Under the pieces are notes generated by a model. It was given only the letters and a program-made list of their open reading frames with translations. It searched no databases and was not told the DNA's origin. 64,000 nt of DNA from an uncultured Clostridia bacterium (GTDB lineage Bacteria; Bacillota; Clostridia; Christensenellales; UBA1242), in assembly GCA_934757845.1 (NCBI GenBank), contig CAKVLQ010000004.1, positions 1 to 64,000 of the forward strand, read 5' to 3'. Below, in pieces: positions 25,711-36,053 of the stretch; position 1 is the stretch's first letter; each line of letters begins with the position of its first letter. A program made the translations under genes and the position numbers.

Positions 25711-27459
25711 ATGAAAGAAAATATATATCGAACTCATAATTGTCAAGAATTAAGACTTGAAGACAAAGGAAAAGAAGTTAGGCTTGCGGGTTTTGTTGAC
25801 ACAATCCGAAAACTTGGTTCTATCACTTTTGTTACTCTTCGCGACCATTATGGAATTACACAACTTATTATTAAAGATGAAAATTTGCTTAATGGAATAA
25901 CCAAAGAAAGCACAATAACTGTTAGTGGAACAGTTTTGGAAAGACAAAGCAAAAATCCAAAAATGGAAACAGGAGATATTGAAGTTGAAGTTAAAACTTT
26001 AACACTTCTTGGAAAATGCGAAAGTTTGCTTCCATTTGAAATTAATGACGCACCAAACACAAAAGAAGATTTAAGGCTTAAATATAGGTTTTTAGATTTA
26101 AGAAACAAAGAACTTCATGACCGAATTGTGAAAAGAGCCGAAATTTTAAGATTTGTTAGAAACCGAATGAGCGACAAAGGTTTTGTTGAAGTGCAAACTC
26201 CAATTCTTACAAGTTCAAGCCCAGAGGGAGCAAGAGATTTTATTGTTCCAACAGTGCTTTCAAAAGGCGAATTTTATGCTCTTCCACAAGCACCACAACA
26301 ATACAAACAACTTTTGATGGTTTCGGGCTTTGACAAATATTATCAAATTGCACCTTGTTTTAGGAACGAAGCCGCAAGGGCAGACCGAACACCTGGTGAG
26401 TTTTATCAAATAGACTTTGAAATGAGTTTTGCAACACAAGAAGATGTTTTTGAAGTTGCCGAAGATATTTCTTATTCAATTTATAATGAATTTACTGATT
26501 TTGACATTTCAAAGCCACCTTACAGACAAATAAAATATGTTGACGCAATAAGAGATTATTGTTCGGATAAACCAGATTTGAGAAATCCACTTATTGTAAA
26601 AGATTTTACAAACTTTTTTGCAGATATTGATTTTAACGCTTTTAAAGGTAAAGTTGTTAAAGGAATTAAGGCAAATTGCAAAGATAAGTCAAGAAAATTT
26701 TATGACGAATTATCAAACATTATTGTTGCAAACGAAGGTAAAGGCGTTGCTTGGCTTAAACTTGTTGATAACAATTTTGTTGGCTCAATTTCAAAATTTA
26801 TCACGGAAGAAAAGAAAGAAGAATTAATTAAACTTTGTGATTTGCAAGAAGGCGAAAGCATTTGCTTTGTTGCAGATGAAAAAACAAAAGTGTTGAACCT
26901 TGCAAATGTTTTGCGAAACACTATGGGTGAAGAACTAAACTTGATTGATAAAAATAAAGTTGTGTTCTGCTGGATTGTTGATTTTCCATTCTATGAATTT
27001 AATGAAGAAGAAAACAAAATTGATTTTTCTCACAATCCATTTTCTATGCCACAAGGCGGACTTGATAGTTTGCTTAACAAAAAGCCACTTGATATTGTTG
27101 CTTATCAATATGATTTGGTGTGCAACGGCTATGAAATGTTAAGCGGGGCAGTTAGAAACCACGACCAAAATGTTATGGTAAAAGCCTTTGAAATTGCAGG
27201 ATATAATCGTGAAACTGTTGAAACAAAATTTAGGGCATTATTCAATGCTTTCAGTTTTGGTGCTCCTCCCCATGCTGGCGGGGCTCTTGGATTTGACCGA
27301 ATGATTATGCCAATTATGAAACAAGACACTATAAGAGAAATTATTGCTTTTCCTATGAACAAAAACGGGCGTGATTTGCTTATGAATGCTCCAACCAAGA
27401 TTGACGAAAAAACCTTGAAAGAATTGGGGCTTAAATATGATGACGATAAAAAAGAATAA
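25711..27459 (+). CDS. aspS: Aspartyl-tRNA synthetase
   Basis: This 582-residue class II synthetase has an OB-fold anticodon domain (about 1-110), motif 2 FRNEAARADRTPGEFYQID, a bacterial GAD insertion and motif 3 GGALGFDRMIMP. It charges tRNA(Asp), and possibly tRNA(Asn) if the organism uses the amidotransferase route; the window does not tell. The CAGGAG ribosome site is good. argS follows after 12 bases, so the two are probably co-transcribed. Confidence 0.97.
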   Translation: MKENIYRTHNCQELRLEDKGKEVRLAGFVDTIRKLGSITFVTLRDHYGITQLIIKDENLLNGITKESTITVSGTVLERQSKNPKMETGDIEVEVKTLTLLGKCESLLPFEINDAPNTKEDLRLKYRFLDLRNKELHDRIVKRAEILRFVRNRMSDKGFVEVQTPILTSSSPEGARDFIVPTVLSKGEFYALPQAPQQYKQLLMVSGFDKYYQIAPCFRNEAARADRTPGEFYQIDFEMSFATQEDVFEVAEDISYSIYNEFTDFDISKPPYRQIKYVDAIRDYCSDKPDLRNPLIVKDFTNFFADIDFNAFKGKVVKGIKANCKDKSRKFYDELSNIIVANEGKGVAWLKLVDNNFVGSISKFITEEKKEELIKLCDLQEGESICFVADEKTKVLNLANVLRNTMGEELNLIDKNKVVFCWIVDFPFYEFNEEENKIDFSHNPFSMPQGGLDSLLNKKPLDIVAYQYDLVCNGYEMLSGAVRNHDQNVMVKAFEIAGYNRETVETKFRALFNAFSFGAPPHAGGALGFDRMIMPIMKQDTIREIIAFPMNKNGRDLLMNAPTKIDEKTLKELGLKYDDDKKE

Positions 27460-27471
27460 AAGGACATAAAA

Positions 27472-29166
27472 ATGATTGAACAAACTATTCAAAACCTTAT
27501 AAAACAGCACATAAAACAAACTTTTGACACCGATTTTTTGCCAAATGTGCATATATCAACGCAAGCAAATGTTGATTATCAGTGTGATGATTGCTTTTTG
27601 CTTGCAAAAACTTTGCACAAATCTCCAATTCAAATTGCCGAAAAAATTGTTGAAAGTTTGAATGAAAATCAAACGGCAAAAGATTGTTTTGAACAAATTT
27701 CTTGCAAAAATGGTTTTATTAATTTTGTTTTAAGTGAAAGTTTTTTGAATCTTCAACTAAATTATGTGAATAGTGATGAAAAATTTGGCGTAAAAATGCC
27801 AAAAAAACCTGAATTATTCTTTTTTGATTATGGTGGTCCAAACATTGCAAAACCTTTGCACGTTGGGCATTTACGAAGCCCAATTATAGGCGAAAGTGTG
27901 AAAAGGATTGTTGCTTTTGCTGGGCATAAAACATTAAGTGATGTGCACTATGGTGATTTTGGTCTTCAAATTGGCGAAGTTATTTATGGTCTTAAAGAAA
28001 GAAATATAAAAAAAGAAGATATAACTTTAAGTTTGTTAAATGAAATTTATCCAAACATTAACGCAAGAATAAAAGTTGACGAAAATTTGAACAAAACTTG
28101 TGCCGAAATTACAAAGCAATTACAAGAAGGAAACAAAGAATACCTTGAATATTTTAAAATAATTCGTGATATTTCGGGAAATGATATAAAACGAATTTAT
28201 AAATATTTAGATGTGAACTTTGATTATTATTATGGCGAAAGCGATAGTTATAATTATATTCCAAAATTAACAAAAATTTTAAATGAAAAAAACCTGCTTA
28301 TTTCTAGTAACGGAGCAAAAGTTATTGATATTTCAAAAGAAACCGACAAAAAAGAATTGCCACCACTAATTTTTCAAAAATCAAATGGGGCATATCTTTA
28401 TGGAACAACTGATATGGCAACGGTTTTGGAAAGAGTGAATGATTTTAATCCCGACCATATTGTTTATTTTGCCGATATTCGTCAAGACCTTCATTATACA
28501 CAATTTTTTAGGGCAGTAGATAAGGCTAATATTATTGACGAAAACAAACTTGAATTTCATGGCTTTGGAACAGTTAATGGCATTGACGGAAAACCTTATA
28601 AAACAAGGGAAGGAAAGTCGCCAAGTTTGGATAGTTTATTTTGTGAAGTTAAAGATTTGCTTTTAAAAAACAAACAAATGGACCTTGAAAATGAAAGTGA
28701 TATTGATGAAATTGTAAATTCTGTTATCAAATTTGCCGACCTTCAAAACAATTATGAAAAAGATTATATTTTTGACCTTGAAAAATTCTCTAAACTTGAA
28801 GGAAAAACAGGTCCTTATGTTTTGTATTCTTATTGCAGATTTAACAAAATTTTGAAAAAGTTTGAAGCAAGCAAAAACTCTTTTGAAAAACCAAGCAAAA
28901 ACAAATTTGAAAGGGATATTAAACTAAAAATTTTGAACTTTGCACCAAGTTTTTCCCGTGCTTTTATTGAACGAAAACCAAGCATTATTGCCGATTATAT
29001 TTTTGATTTGTGTTTAAAACTAAATTTGTTTTATGAAAATAACAGATTGTTAAGCGAAGAAAACAAAGAATATTTGAATGGCTGGATAAGTTTAATAGAA
29101 TTAAGTTTAAAAATTTTGAAACAAAGTTTAAATTTGCTTGTTATAAACACAATAGAAAGAATGTAA
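27472..29166 (+). CDS. argS: Arginyl-tRNA synthetase
   Basis: This 564-residue class I synthetase has the HIGH-type motif in GPNIAKPLHVGHLRSPIIG and YKTREGKSPSLDSL at the KMSK-loop position. An N-terminal Add-1 domain (about 1-115) and a C-terminal helical DALR domain complete the usual plan. It charges tRNA(Arg); a tRNA-Arg(TCT) is encoded in this window at 49393. It follows aspS by 12 bases with AAAGGA before the ATG. Confidence 0.96.
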   Translation: MIEQTIQNLIKQHIKQTFDTDFLPNVHISTQANVDYQCDDCFLLAKTLHKSPIQIAEKIVESLNENQTAKDCFEQISCKNGFINFVLSESFLNLQLNYVNSDEKFGVKMPKKPELFFFDYGGPNIAKPLHVGHLRSPIIGESVKRIVAFAGHKTLSDVHYGDFGLQIGEVIYGLKERNIKKEDITLSLLNEIYPNINARIKVDENLNKTCAEITKQLQEGNKEYLEYFKIIRDISGNDIKRIYKYLDVNFDYYYGESDSYNYIPKLTKILNEKNLLISSNGAKVIDISKETDKKELPPLIFQKSNGAYLYGTTDMATVLERVNDFNPDHIVYFADIRQDLHYTQFFRAVDKANIIDENKLEFHGFGTVNGIDGKPYKTREGKSPSLDSLFCEVKDLLLKNKQMDLENESDIDEIVNSVIKFADLQNNYEKDYIFDLEKFSKLEGKTGPYVLYSYCRFNKILKKFEASKNSFEKPSKNKFERDIKLKILNFAPSFSRAFIERKPSIIADYIFDLCLKLNLFYENNRLLSEENKEYLNGWISLIELSLKILKQSLNLLVINTIERM

Positions 29167-29267
29167 AAACCGTGATACCAAATTATTGGTGTGGAACAAC
29201 TTACTAAAGAAAATATTTAACTTGTTAAAATTTTATATCACAAGTTTTTAAAAGTTAAACTTATTTT

Positions 29268-29305
29268 AAAAGAACAATAATGCTGTTTTATTATTGTTCT
29301 TTTTT
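29268..29305 (+). terminator. Terminator of aspS-argS
   Basis: AAAGAACAATAA pairs with TTATTGTTCTTTT, with a T-rich tail, about 100 bases after argS. Confidence 0.85.
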
Positions 29306-29340
29306 ATATTTCATAGATTTTTTAAATTATATATATTTAT

Positions 29341-29369
29341 TTGACAATTTTTTAAAATTAGCACATAAT
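29341..29369 (+). promoter_or_regulatory. Sigma-A promoter, leaderless start
   Basis: TTGACA (29341-29346), a 17-bp spacer and CATAAT (29364-29369) end 7 bases before ATG 29377; no ribosome site is present. Confidence 0.65.
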
Positions 29370-29376
29370 AAAACTA

Positions 29377-31413
29377 ATGAGAAAAGAAAAAAGTAATGTA
29401 AAAAAGGTTGTTTTGATAATTGCACTTTGTTTGCTTATTGCGATTGGTGCTTTTTTGGCAATTTATTTTATTCTAAAAAAAGATGATATAAAATATTATG
29501 ATGTAAAGTTAAATTCAACTTCAAACAAACTTGAACTTTCAATGAATAAACTGGCTCTATCCCCAAATGACGATATTTTGGCAAGACCAGTTAGAGTGAG
29601 TTTAGATTCACAAAGTGAAAATGCTTTTTTAAGGGCAAAAATTGTTTTTGAAAGCGATAGCAACGACAATCGTGTTTTAAGTTTTGTAAGCCAACTTAAC
29701 TTTGGAATAAAAGACCTTGTTTGTTATGCGGGGGACGACTATAACTGGACTTTTTCACAGCAAGATAATGCTTTTTATTTAACTGCAAACAGTGAAAATT
29801 TGAAAATTGCTTCAAAAAATAATAGTTATTTATTTATTGAAAAATTAATTGTTCCAAATTCAATAAAACAACTAGACACACTAAACAGCAATGGCGACAA
29901 TGTTCAAATTGGTGAAGATGTTACTTTAAAAATTATTTTTGAGGCAATTCAAACAAATTTGTCGCAAAAACAAAGTGATATTGATTCTTTGCGTGGATAT
30001 TTTAATTTAAGTGCTAATCAATATGAAAATGGCTTTTATTGCCAAAATGGATTTATAACAAAATGCACAAGGAAAGACGAAACTTTGATTTTGCCAAAAT
30101 ATGTTGGAAATGATTATGTTTTGGGAATTAATGAAAACGCTTTTGAAAATGCAAATTTGAAAAAAATAATTGTTCCAGCAAGTTATATTTATTTCAATGA
30201 AAACGCTTTTTCTAACTTAACAAATCTTGAATTTATTGCAATAAAAAATGATTTGAATATCTCACTTTTTGCAAGCACTTTTCAACAAAACTCTTCAACC
30301 GAAATTTATCTTTCAAAATCAATGTTAAGTTTTGTTAGGCAAAATTATTCAACGCTTCCTTATATAACAAATTTAAAACAAATTGTTGAAATAACTTCAA
30401 GTAACATTGAAAATCTTGCCCTATCAACTTCTTATGTTTATTCAACGCTAACTCAAATAAACTCAAATTTAAGTTCATTAGAAAACCTTAAAGTTGTTGA
30501 TTTTCCCGAGATAAAAAGCATTAATGACGAAATGTTTTCTGGGCTAAAAAACCTTGCTTTTGTGGAATGTCCAAACGCAAAAGTTGTTGGGAAAAAAGCC
30601 TTTTATGAATGTTCAAATTTGATTAAAGTTGTGCTTGACAAAAATGCAGAAAGCATTGGTGAAAATGGTTTTTATGGTTGTTCAAGTTTGTTAGATGCCG
30701 AATTTACAAAAAATTTGGCAGTTGTCGAAAATCAAGCATTTAGGCATTGCGCAAGTTTAACAGATGTTAGATTTGAACAAAATGATGTTGAAATAAAAAC
30801 AAGTGCATTTTTTGGGTGCACAAATTTAAGAACGGCTTATTTTGAAAGTTTAAAAAGTTGTGAAGACAACAGTTTTGTTGATTGTCCAAATTTAAGATGG
30901 TTTGTTGTTAAAAGTTCAAACGATTTGAATGTTTCCACAAAAGCATTTTCAAGCATTGAAGGCGGAAAAAGTTCAAATTTGATTGCAGTTTTTTTAAACG
31001 ATAATACAAAAACTGAATTTATAACAAAAAATCCACAATTTGCAAATCAATCAGTTTTGATTAATATAACAAATGGTGAATTAACAAAATTTGAAGGTAA
31101 TATTAGAAATTTGGATTTAACCGATTTTAACAAAATTGAAAAAATAACAAAAATAGGAAATGGAGTTTTTAAAGATAACACACTTTTATCTTCAATCGTT
31201 TTGCCATATTCAATAACATCACTTGGAAACAATGTTTTTGACGGGGCATCATCGTTAAACAAAATAACATTTAATAGTTTTTTTGTTCCACTAGCATCAG
31301 ACAAAACTTTTGAGAATATAAACAATATGGCTCAAATTTTTGTTCCAACTTCAGTTTTGCAAGTTTATAAACAAAGTTATGAAGGTTATAAACTTAATAT
31401 TTTAGGAAATTAA
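29377..31413 (+). CDS. Membrane-anchored LRR_5 (BspA-type) surface protein
   Basis: The 678-residue protein has an N-terminal transmembrane helix (about 10-33) and an Ala/Ser-rich ectodomain. From about residue 240 it has leucine-rich repeats of the BspA/LRR_5 type: IGENGFYGCSSLLDAEF, VENQAFRHCASLTDVRF and IGNGVFKDNTLLSSIVLP. Such proteins mediate adhesion in many gut and oral bacteria. The TM at the N-terminus predicts anchoring in the membrane with the LRR outside. The gene's end overlaps the next (minus-strand) gene by 4 bases. Confidence 0.8.
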   Translation: MRKEKSNVKKVVLIIALCLLIAIGAFLAIYFILKKDDIKYYDVKLNSTSNKLELSMNKLALSPNDDILARPVRVSLDSQSENAFLRAKIVFESDSNDNRVLSFVSQLNFGIKDLVCYAGDDYNWTFSQQDNAFYLTANSENLKIASKNNSYLFIEKLIVPNSIKQLDTLNSNGDNVQIGEDVTLKIIFEAIQTNLSQKQSDIDSLRGYFNLSANQYENGFYCQNGFITKCTRKDETLILPKYVGNDYVLGINENAFENANLKKIIVPASYIYFNENAFSNLTNLEFIAIKNDLNISLFASTFQQNSSTEIYLSKSMLSFVRQNYSTLPYITNLKQIVEITSSNIENLALSTSYVYSTLTQINSNLSSLENLKVVDFPEIKSINDEMFSGLKNLAFVECPNAKVVGKKAFYECSNLIKVVLDKNAESIGENGFYGCSSLLDAEFTKNLAVVENQAFRHCASLTDVRFEQNDVEIKTSAFFGCTNLRTAYFESLKSCEDNSFVDCPNLRWFVVKSSNDLNVSTKAFSSIEGGKSSNLIAVFLNDNTKTEFITKNPQFANQSVLINITNGELTKFEGNIRNLDLTDFNKIEKITKIGNGVFKDNTLLSSIVLPYSITSLGNNVFDGASSLNKITFNSFFVPLASDKTFENINNMAQIFVPTSVLQVYKQSYEGYKLNILGN

Positions 31414-32246
31414 AATTCCAAATTATTTTCTTTGTTACAATTTTTTTGATAAATTTTATCAAGAGTTTTAAAAACCGTTTTTTCAAGTTCGCTGTTTTCA
31501 GAATAATCAGCATAACAGTAATTGTTAATTCTGTTGTTTTTAAACAAATGTAACATTAATTCTTTTTTAACTGGCAGGTCTTCATAAACACCAATAGAAG
31601 TCCCGCCATTTTTAACAACTATACTCATGCAAGGAATATCAGTTTCACTATCTCCAATATAAATCATGTTTTGAAATGGAATTCGTGAACCATGTTTAAT
31701 TAATTTTTCATTAACTGTGTGGTCGTTTTCTTTCAAACAATTCTTTTTTATTCTATACAAATATTGTGTTTTGTTTGTGTAATTAATTGCATAAGCGGGC
31801 CAAATTGGGTGGTTTTGTTCGTCATAAATATAGGTTGAAGCGTAAATTTTTTTAAAGTTTTTTGCAATGCTTGTTTTGGAAATAAATTCTTTAAGCCCAG
31901 AACTTATAACATAATGTTCGCAAACAATTCCTAATTTTTTTGCATAACTATTTACTCTTTCAAACCAAGTTTCAACACCTTTATAATAAATAGCATTTTT
32001 TGCAAAATCTTCAAAGTCTTTTTTGGTCAAATCAATCCCATTTTGTTTTGCTTTTAAAACAGCATAATACATATATGACAAAACATCATCAAGCGTTTTT
32101 AAGGCTCTTAATGATTCAACTTCATTCCAAAATTCTTTTGCATTAGTGCCAATTTTTTCAAAAAAACCATAATCAAAACTTGAACCTTTTGGTGCTAATG
32201 TTTTATCATAATCATAACAAATTGCAACAACAATATTTTTTTTCAT
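31410..32246 (-). CDS. HAD-superfamily hydrolase
   Basis: The 278-residue soluble protein carries HAD motif I (CYDYDKTLAP, the nucleophile Asp), motif II (VISSGL) and motif IV (IGDSETDIPCM). The insertion between motifs fits a phosphoserine-phosphatase-like cap. The substrate cannot be predicted. A TATATT box lies 6 bases upstream of the start on the minus strand (32247-32252 is the gap), with no ribosome site, another leaderless candidate. Confidence 0.8.
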   Translation of the reverse strand: MKKNIVVAICYDYDKTLAPKGSSFDYGFFEKIGTNAKEFWNEVESLRALKTLDDVLSYMYYAVLKAKQNGIDLTKKDFEDFAKNAIYYKGVETWFERVNSYAKKLGIVCEHYVISSGLKEFISKTSIAKNFKKIYASTYIYDEQNHPIWPAYAINYTNKTQYLYRIKKNCLKENDHTVNEKLIKHGSRIPFQNMIYIGDSETDIPCMSIVVKNGGTSIGVYEDLPVKKELMLHLFKNNRINNYCYADYSENSELEKTVFKTLDKIYQKNCNKENNLEF

Positions 32247-32386
32247 AACAAAAATATAACATATTATTATTTAATTTTCAATAGGTTTTGCTAAAAATAA
32301 TTGTTTATATTATTATTTGATTGACTTAATTTATTTTTATATTTATAATATTAATATATTATCAAAAGGACGGAAATTTAATAGAT

Positions 32387-33772
32387 ATGGAAAACAATCC
32401 AACAATGGATAAAATAGTTAATTTGTGCAAAAATCGTGGCATTATTTTTGCAGGAAGTGAAATTTATGGTGGAATGGGCAACACTTGGGACTATGGTCCT
32501 GTTGGTGTTGAAATAAAAAACAACATCAAAAAAGCATGGTGGAAAATGTTTGTGCAAGAAAATCGAAATGCTTATGGTGTTGATGCGGCAATTTTAATGA
32601 ATTCTAGGGTGTGGGACGCAAGTGGGCACACAACAAGTTTTTCAGACCCTAAAATGGACTGCAAAGAATGCAAAACAAGACATAGAGCCGACAATTTGAT
32701 AGAGGCATATTGTGAAAAACACAAAATAGAAAATGTTTGCCCAGATAAAATGACAAATGAAGAAATGGAAGCATTTATTTCAGAACATAAAATTAACTGT
32801 CCAGTTTGTGGGAAACATAATTTTACACCAATTAGACAATTTAAACTTATGTTTGAAACTTCTCGTGGAGTTATTGGTGGAAATCAAGACACGATTTATT
32901 TGCGTCCAGAAACGGCACAAGGTGAGTTTGTAAACTTTTTGAATGTTCAACGCTCAATGCGTGCAAAAGTTCCTTTCTCTATTGCTCAAATTGGAAAAGC
33001 GTTTAGAAACGAAATAACTCCTGGAAACTTTATTTTTAGAACCATAGAGTTTGAACAAATGGAGCATCAACAATTTTGCAAAGAAGGGCAAGATGTTGAA
33101 TTTTATGAAGAATATAAGAAAAAAGCATTAAACTTTTTGTTAAGGCTTGGATTTGACAAAGAACATTTAAGATATAAAGACCACGACAAACTTGCTCATT
33201 ATGCAAAATGTGCATGCGATATTCAATTTCACTATCCAATGGGCTGGGAAGAACTTAACGGCATTCACAACCGAACAAATTATGACCTTTCTCGTCATCA
33301 GGAATTTAGTGGCAAAAGTATGCTTTATATGGACCCTATCACTAACGAAAAATTTGTGCCTTTTGTTGTTGAATATTCTATTGGTGCTGACAGACTTATG
33401 CTTGCAACTTTGTGTGAAGCATATAATGAAGAAAAACTTGAAAATGAAACTCGTGTTGTGTTAAAACTTCACCCTGCAATTTCTTGCTATAAACTTGCAA
33501 TTCTTCCACTTATGAAAAAAGAGCATTCTCAAAAAGCACAAGAAATTTTTGAAAAACTTTCAAAATATTTTAATTGCGATTATGACGACAGTGGTTCTAT
33601 TGGAAAAAGATATCGAAGACATGATGAAATTGGAACTCCTTTCTGCTTAACTGTTGATGATAACACACTAAATAATAACACAGTAACAATTAGGTTTAGA
33701 GATAGCATGGAGCAAATTACTCTTAACCTTGATGATGTTAAAAACTTTGTTGAAGAAAAAATTGCATTTTAA
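32387..33772 (+). CDS. glyS: Glycyl-tRNA synthetase, homodimeric type
   Basis: This 461-residue class II enzyme contains GNTWDYGPVGVEIKNN, the motif LRPETAQGEF and a C-terminal anticodon-binding domain (from about 365). A Cys-rich insertion (CKECK, CPVCG) probably binds zinc. This is the alpha-2 type found in archaea, eukaryotes and many Firmicutes, not the alpha2-beta2 type. It charges tRNA(Gly). The AAAGGA upstream is far (about 17 bases) from the ATG, so initiation may be weak or the start may differ. Confidence 0.96.
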   Translation: MENNPTMDKIVNLCKNRGIIFAGSEIYGGMGNTWDYGPVGVEIKNNIKKAWWKMFVQENRNAYGVDAAILMNSRVWDASGHTTSFSDPKMDCKECKTRHRADNLIEAYCEKHKIENVCPDKMTNEEMEAFISEHKINCPVCGKHNFTPIRQFKLMFETSRGVIGGNQDTIYLRPETAQGEFVNFLNVQRSMRAKVPFSIAQIGKAFRNEITPGNFIFRTIEFEQMEHQQFCKEGQDVEFYEEYKKKALNFLLRLGFDKEHLRYKDHDKLAHYAKCACDIQFHYPMGWEELNGIHNRTNYDLSRHQEFSGKSMLYMDPITNEKFVPFVVEYSIGADRLMLATLCEAYNEEKLENETRVVLKLHPAISCYKLAILPLMKKEHSQKAQEIFEKLSKYFNCDYDDSGSIGKRYRRHDEIGTPFCLTVDDNTLNNNTVTIRFRDSMEQITLNLDDVKNFVEEKIAF

Positions 33773-33813
33773 AAAAACATTAAACATATAAAATTATAAA
33801 GGAGAAAAATATT

Positions 33814-34296
33814 ATGTTGTGGCTTTATATTTGGCTTGGCGTTGTGGCAGTAACACTGATTGTTGAGTTTTTAACAATGGAACTTGTGTCTGTTTGGTTG
33901 AGCATCGGTGCTTTGGTTGCTATGATTTTAGCGGCTTGTGGCGTTGGATATGAAATACAAATTGTTGTTATGATTATTGTGTCTATTAGTTGTTTGCTTG
34001 GTTTAAGAAAAATTACATTAAAGTATTTAAACAAAAACAAAGACAAAACTAACACCGACCTATTGATTGGAACAAAAACAAAACTTTTATCAAATATTTC
34101 CGAAGATGATATGGGTAGTGTTAAAATTAACGGCGTTGTTTGGAGTGCTGTTAGTGAAAATAACGAGCCAATCAGTCAAGAAAGTTTGGTTGAAATCAAA
34201 AAGATTGAAGGAAATAAACTTATTGTAAAAAAAGTTGAACAAAAAGATAATTTAAAAGAAACAAACGAACAAAAAATTGAAGAAATAAAAGAATAA
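33814..34296 (+). CDS. NfeD-family membrane protein
   Basis: The 160-residue protein has two or three N-terminal transmembrane helices (about 3-75) and a C-terminal OB-like domain (about 85-145: GTKTKLLSNISEDDMGSVKI). NfeD proteins are nearly always paired with a stomatin/SPFH partner, exactly as here (next gene, 48 bases on). The pair is linked to membrane microdomain organisation and membrane quality control. A strong ribosome site (AAAGGAG) precedes the ATG. Confidence 0.85.
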   Translation: MLWLYIWLGVVAVTLIVEFLTMELVSVWLSIGALVAMILAACGVGYEIQIVVMIIVSISCLLGLRKITLKYLNKNKDKTNTDLLIGTKTKLLSNISEDDMGSVKINGVVWSAVSENNEPISQESLVEIKKIEGNKLIVKKVEQKDNLKETNEQKIEEIKE

Positions 34297-34344
34297 AAAA
34301 TAAACTTATAAAAAAAATAAAATAAAAAATAAAGGAGAAATTTT

Positions 34345-35271
34345 ATGTCACCAGCAGGAATAGTATTTTTGGTTTTAGGTGTTGTTGTGCTTATAATTTT
34401 AGGCTCTTGCGTAAGAATTGTTAAACAATCAACCGCACGAGTTGTTGAAAGGCTTGGAAAGTATAACAAAACTTTGTCAACAGGCATTCATTTGATTGTG
34501 CCTTTTATTGATAGGTGTGGTCCAGAAATTAGTTTAAAAGAAAAGGTTGCAGATTTTCCACCTCAACCAATAATTACAAAAGATAATGTTACAATGCAAA
34601 TTGATACAGTTGTATATTATCAAATAACCGACCCAAAACTTTATAGTTATGGTGTTGAACGCCCAGTTTCAGCTATTGAAAATTTAACAGCAACCACATT
34701 AAGAAATATTGTTGGTGAACTTGAACTTGACGAAACTTTAACCAGTCGGGATACGGTTAATGGCAAAATGCGAAAAATTTTGGACGAAGCAACCGACCCA
34801 TGGGGAATAAAAATTAATCGTGTTGAACTTAAAAATATTGATCCTCCAAGAGCTATTCGTGAAGCCATGGAAAAACAAATGCGTGCAGAGCGTGAACGAA
34901 GGGAAGCAATCTTACTTGCCGAAGGTGAAAAGAGAAGTAATATTCTTATTGCCGAAGGTGAAAAAGAAGCCGCAATTTTGCGTGCAGAAGCAACAAAAGC
35001 ATCTTTAATTGCCGAAGCAGAAGGTAAGGCTATGGCAATTCAAAAAATTATTGAAGCCAAACCTGACAAAGCATATTTAACTCTTGAAGGATATGAAGCG
35101 TTAAAGAAAGTTGCTGATGGAAACAGCACAAAATTGATTATTCCAAGCGATTTATCTAATTTAACAAGTTTAGTTGCAAGTTTGCAAGAAACTGTTGAAA
35201 CAGCAAAAACAAAATCAAGCACAAAAGAGAATAAAGAGAATAAAGAAAATAAAGATAAAACTCAAAAATAG
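34345..35271 (+). CDS. SPFH/stomatin-family protein
   Basis: The 308-residue protein has an N-terminal hydrophobic anchor (about 5-22) and an SPFH domain (VKQSTARVVERLGKYNKTL, PFIDRCGPEISLKEKV, GELELDETLTSRDTVN). A long helical region (MRAERERREAILLAEGEKR) and a Lys/Glu-rich tail follow. Such QmcA/stomatin-like proteins form large membrane rings with NfeD partners. The gene follows the NfeD gene and ends before a strong terminator. Confidence 0.92.
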   Translation: MSPAGIVFLVLGVVVLIILGSCVRIVKQSTARVVERLGKYNKTLSTGIHLIVPFIDRCGPEISLKEKVADFPPQPIITKDNVTMQIDTVVYYQITDPKLYSYGVERPVSAIENLTATTLRNIVGELELDETLTSRDTVNGKMRKILDEATDPWGIKINRVELKNIDPPRAIREAMEKQMRAERERREAILLAEGEKRSNILIAEGEKEAAILRAEATKASLIAEAEGKAMAIQKIIEAKPDKAYLTLEGYEALKKVADGNSTKLIIPSDLSNLTSLVASLQETVETAKTKSSTKENKENKENKDKTQK

Positions 35272-35342
35272 TTTAAAAATGATTTTAGACAAAACAAACG
35301 ATAATAAAAGCAAATTTACAAATGTTTAACCTTTATTATTTA

Positions 35343-35378
35343 ATCAAAAAAAACAACCAAAATGGTTGTTTTTTTGAT
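35343..35378 (+). terminator. Terminator of the NfeD-SPFH operon
   Basis: ATCAAAAAAAACAACCA pairs with TGGTTGTTTTTTTTGAT around a short A-rich loop. Confidence 0.9.
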
Positions 35379-35486
35379 TTGTTATAATATTTGATATTAA
35401 AATAAAATTACCTTAATTTAACGCTTTTTTGCTTTAATTTAAACATATTTTATAAAAGATTTGATTTAATATTAAAAACAATTAAT

Positions 35487-35759
35487 TTATTTTGTAAATA
35501 AATTTGTTATTAAACTTGGATTTACAAACAAAATAATTAGCACAATAACGGCAATAACAAACAAAATAAACAAAACACTAGTAACTTTTGAAAGCAAGTT
35601 GTTAAAAGTGAACAATCCAAGCAAAATTAAACTTCCATAATTAATAATAAAAGTTCCAAAATCACCAAGTGGGATTGCACCAGTTATTTTAGTGTATATG
35701 TAAAAACCACACAAAGCCATAGTTAATAAAGATAACAAAATATTAAAAAATTTTTTCAT
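35487..35759 (-). CDS. Small three-helix membrane protein
   Basis: The start is the Met of MKKFFNILLSL (minus-strand ATG at 35759). A minus-strand TATAAT (35766-35771) lies exactly 6 bases upstream and would overlap a longer version. The 90-residue product has three hydrophobic segments (about 4-22, 35-55, 60-82) and no known motif. Function is unknown. It is separated from tRNA genes by about 170 bases. Confidence 0.6.
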   Translation of the reverse strand: MKKFFNILLSLLTMALCGFYIYTKITGAIPLGDFGTFIINYGSLILLGLFTFNNLLSKVTSVLFILFVIAVIVLIILFVNPSLITNLFTK

Positions 35760-35860
35760 ATACAAATTATATTATATTTCAACATTTTTTGCAATAGCAA
35801 AGCAAAAAAATTTCCAAAACAAAATAAATAAAAAAAATTTAAAAATTTTTAATTTTTTTG

Positions 35861-35889
35861 TTGACAAAGTTGTGTTAGTTTAGTATACT
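35861..35889 (+). promoter_or_regulatory. Promoter of the tRNA-Thr/tRNA-Tyr pair
   Basis: TTGACA (35861-35866), a 17-bp spacer and TATACT (35884-35889) lie 39 bases before tRNA-Thr. Confidence 0.85.
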
Positions 35890-35928
35890 TTAATCGTTGC
35901 TTTAAAAAAGCAATAGAAAATTTAATAT

Positions 35929-36004
35929 GCTGGTGTGGCTCAATTGGCAGAGCAGCTGACTTGTAATCAGCAGGTTGATGGTTCGATTCCATTCACCAGC
36001 TCCA
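35929..36004 (+). tRNA. tRNA-Thr (TGT)
   Basis: A 76-base cloverleaf has a perfect 7-bp acceptor stem (GCTGGTG/CACCAGC), anticodon loop CTTGTAA with anticodon TGT, a T-arm GGTTCGATTCC and an encoded CCA. Confidence 0.97.
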
Positions 36005-36053
36005 CATTTTAGAAATTTGTTTTATATATTTTTAAAACATTTTTTTAAAATAT

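Noticed and set aside
32247..32386. T-box riboswitch before glyS
   Set aside because: The spacer is too short and lacks the conserved AGGGTGGNACCGCG antiterminator sequence.
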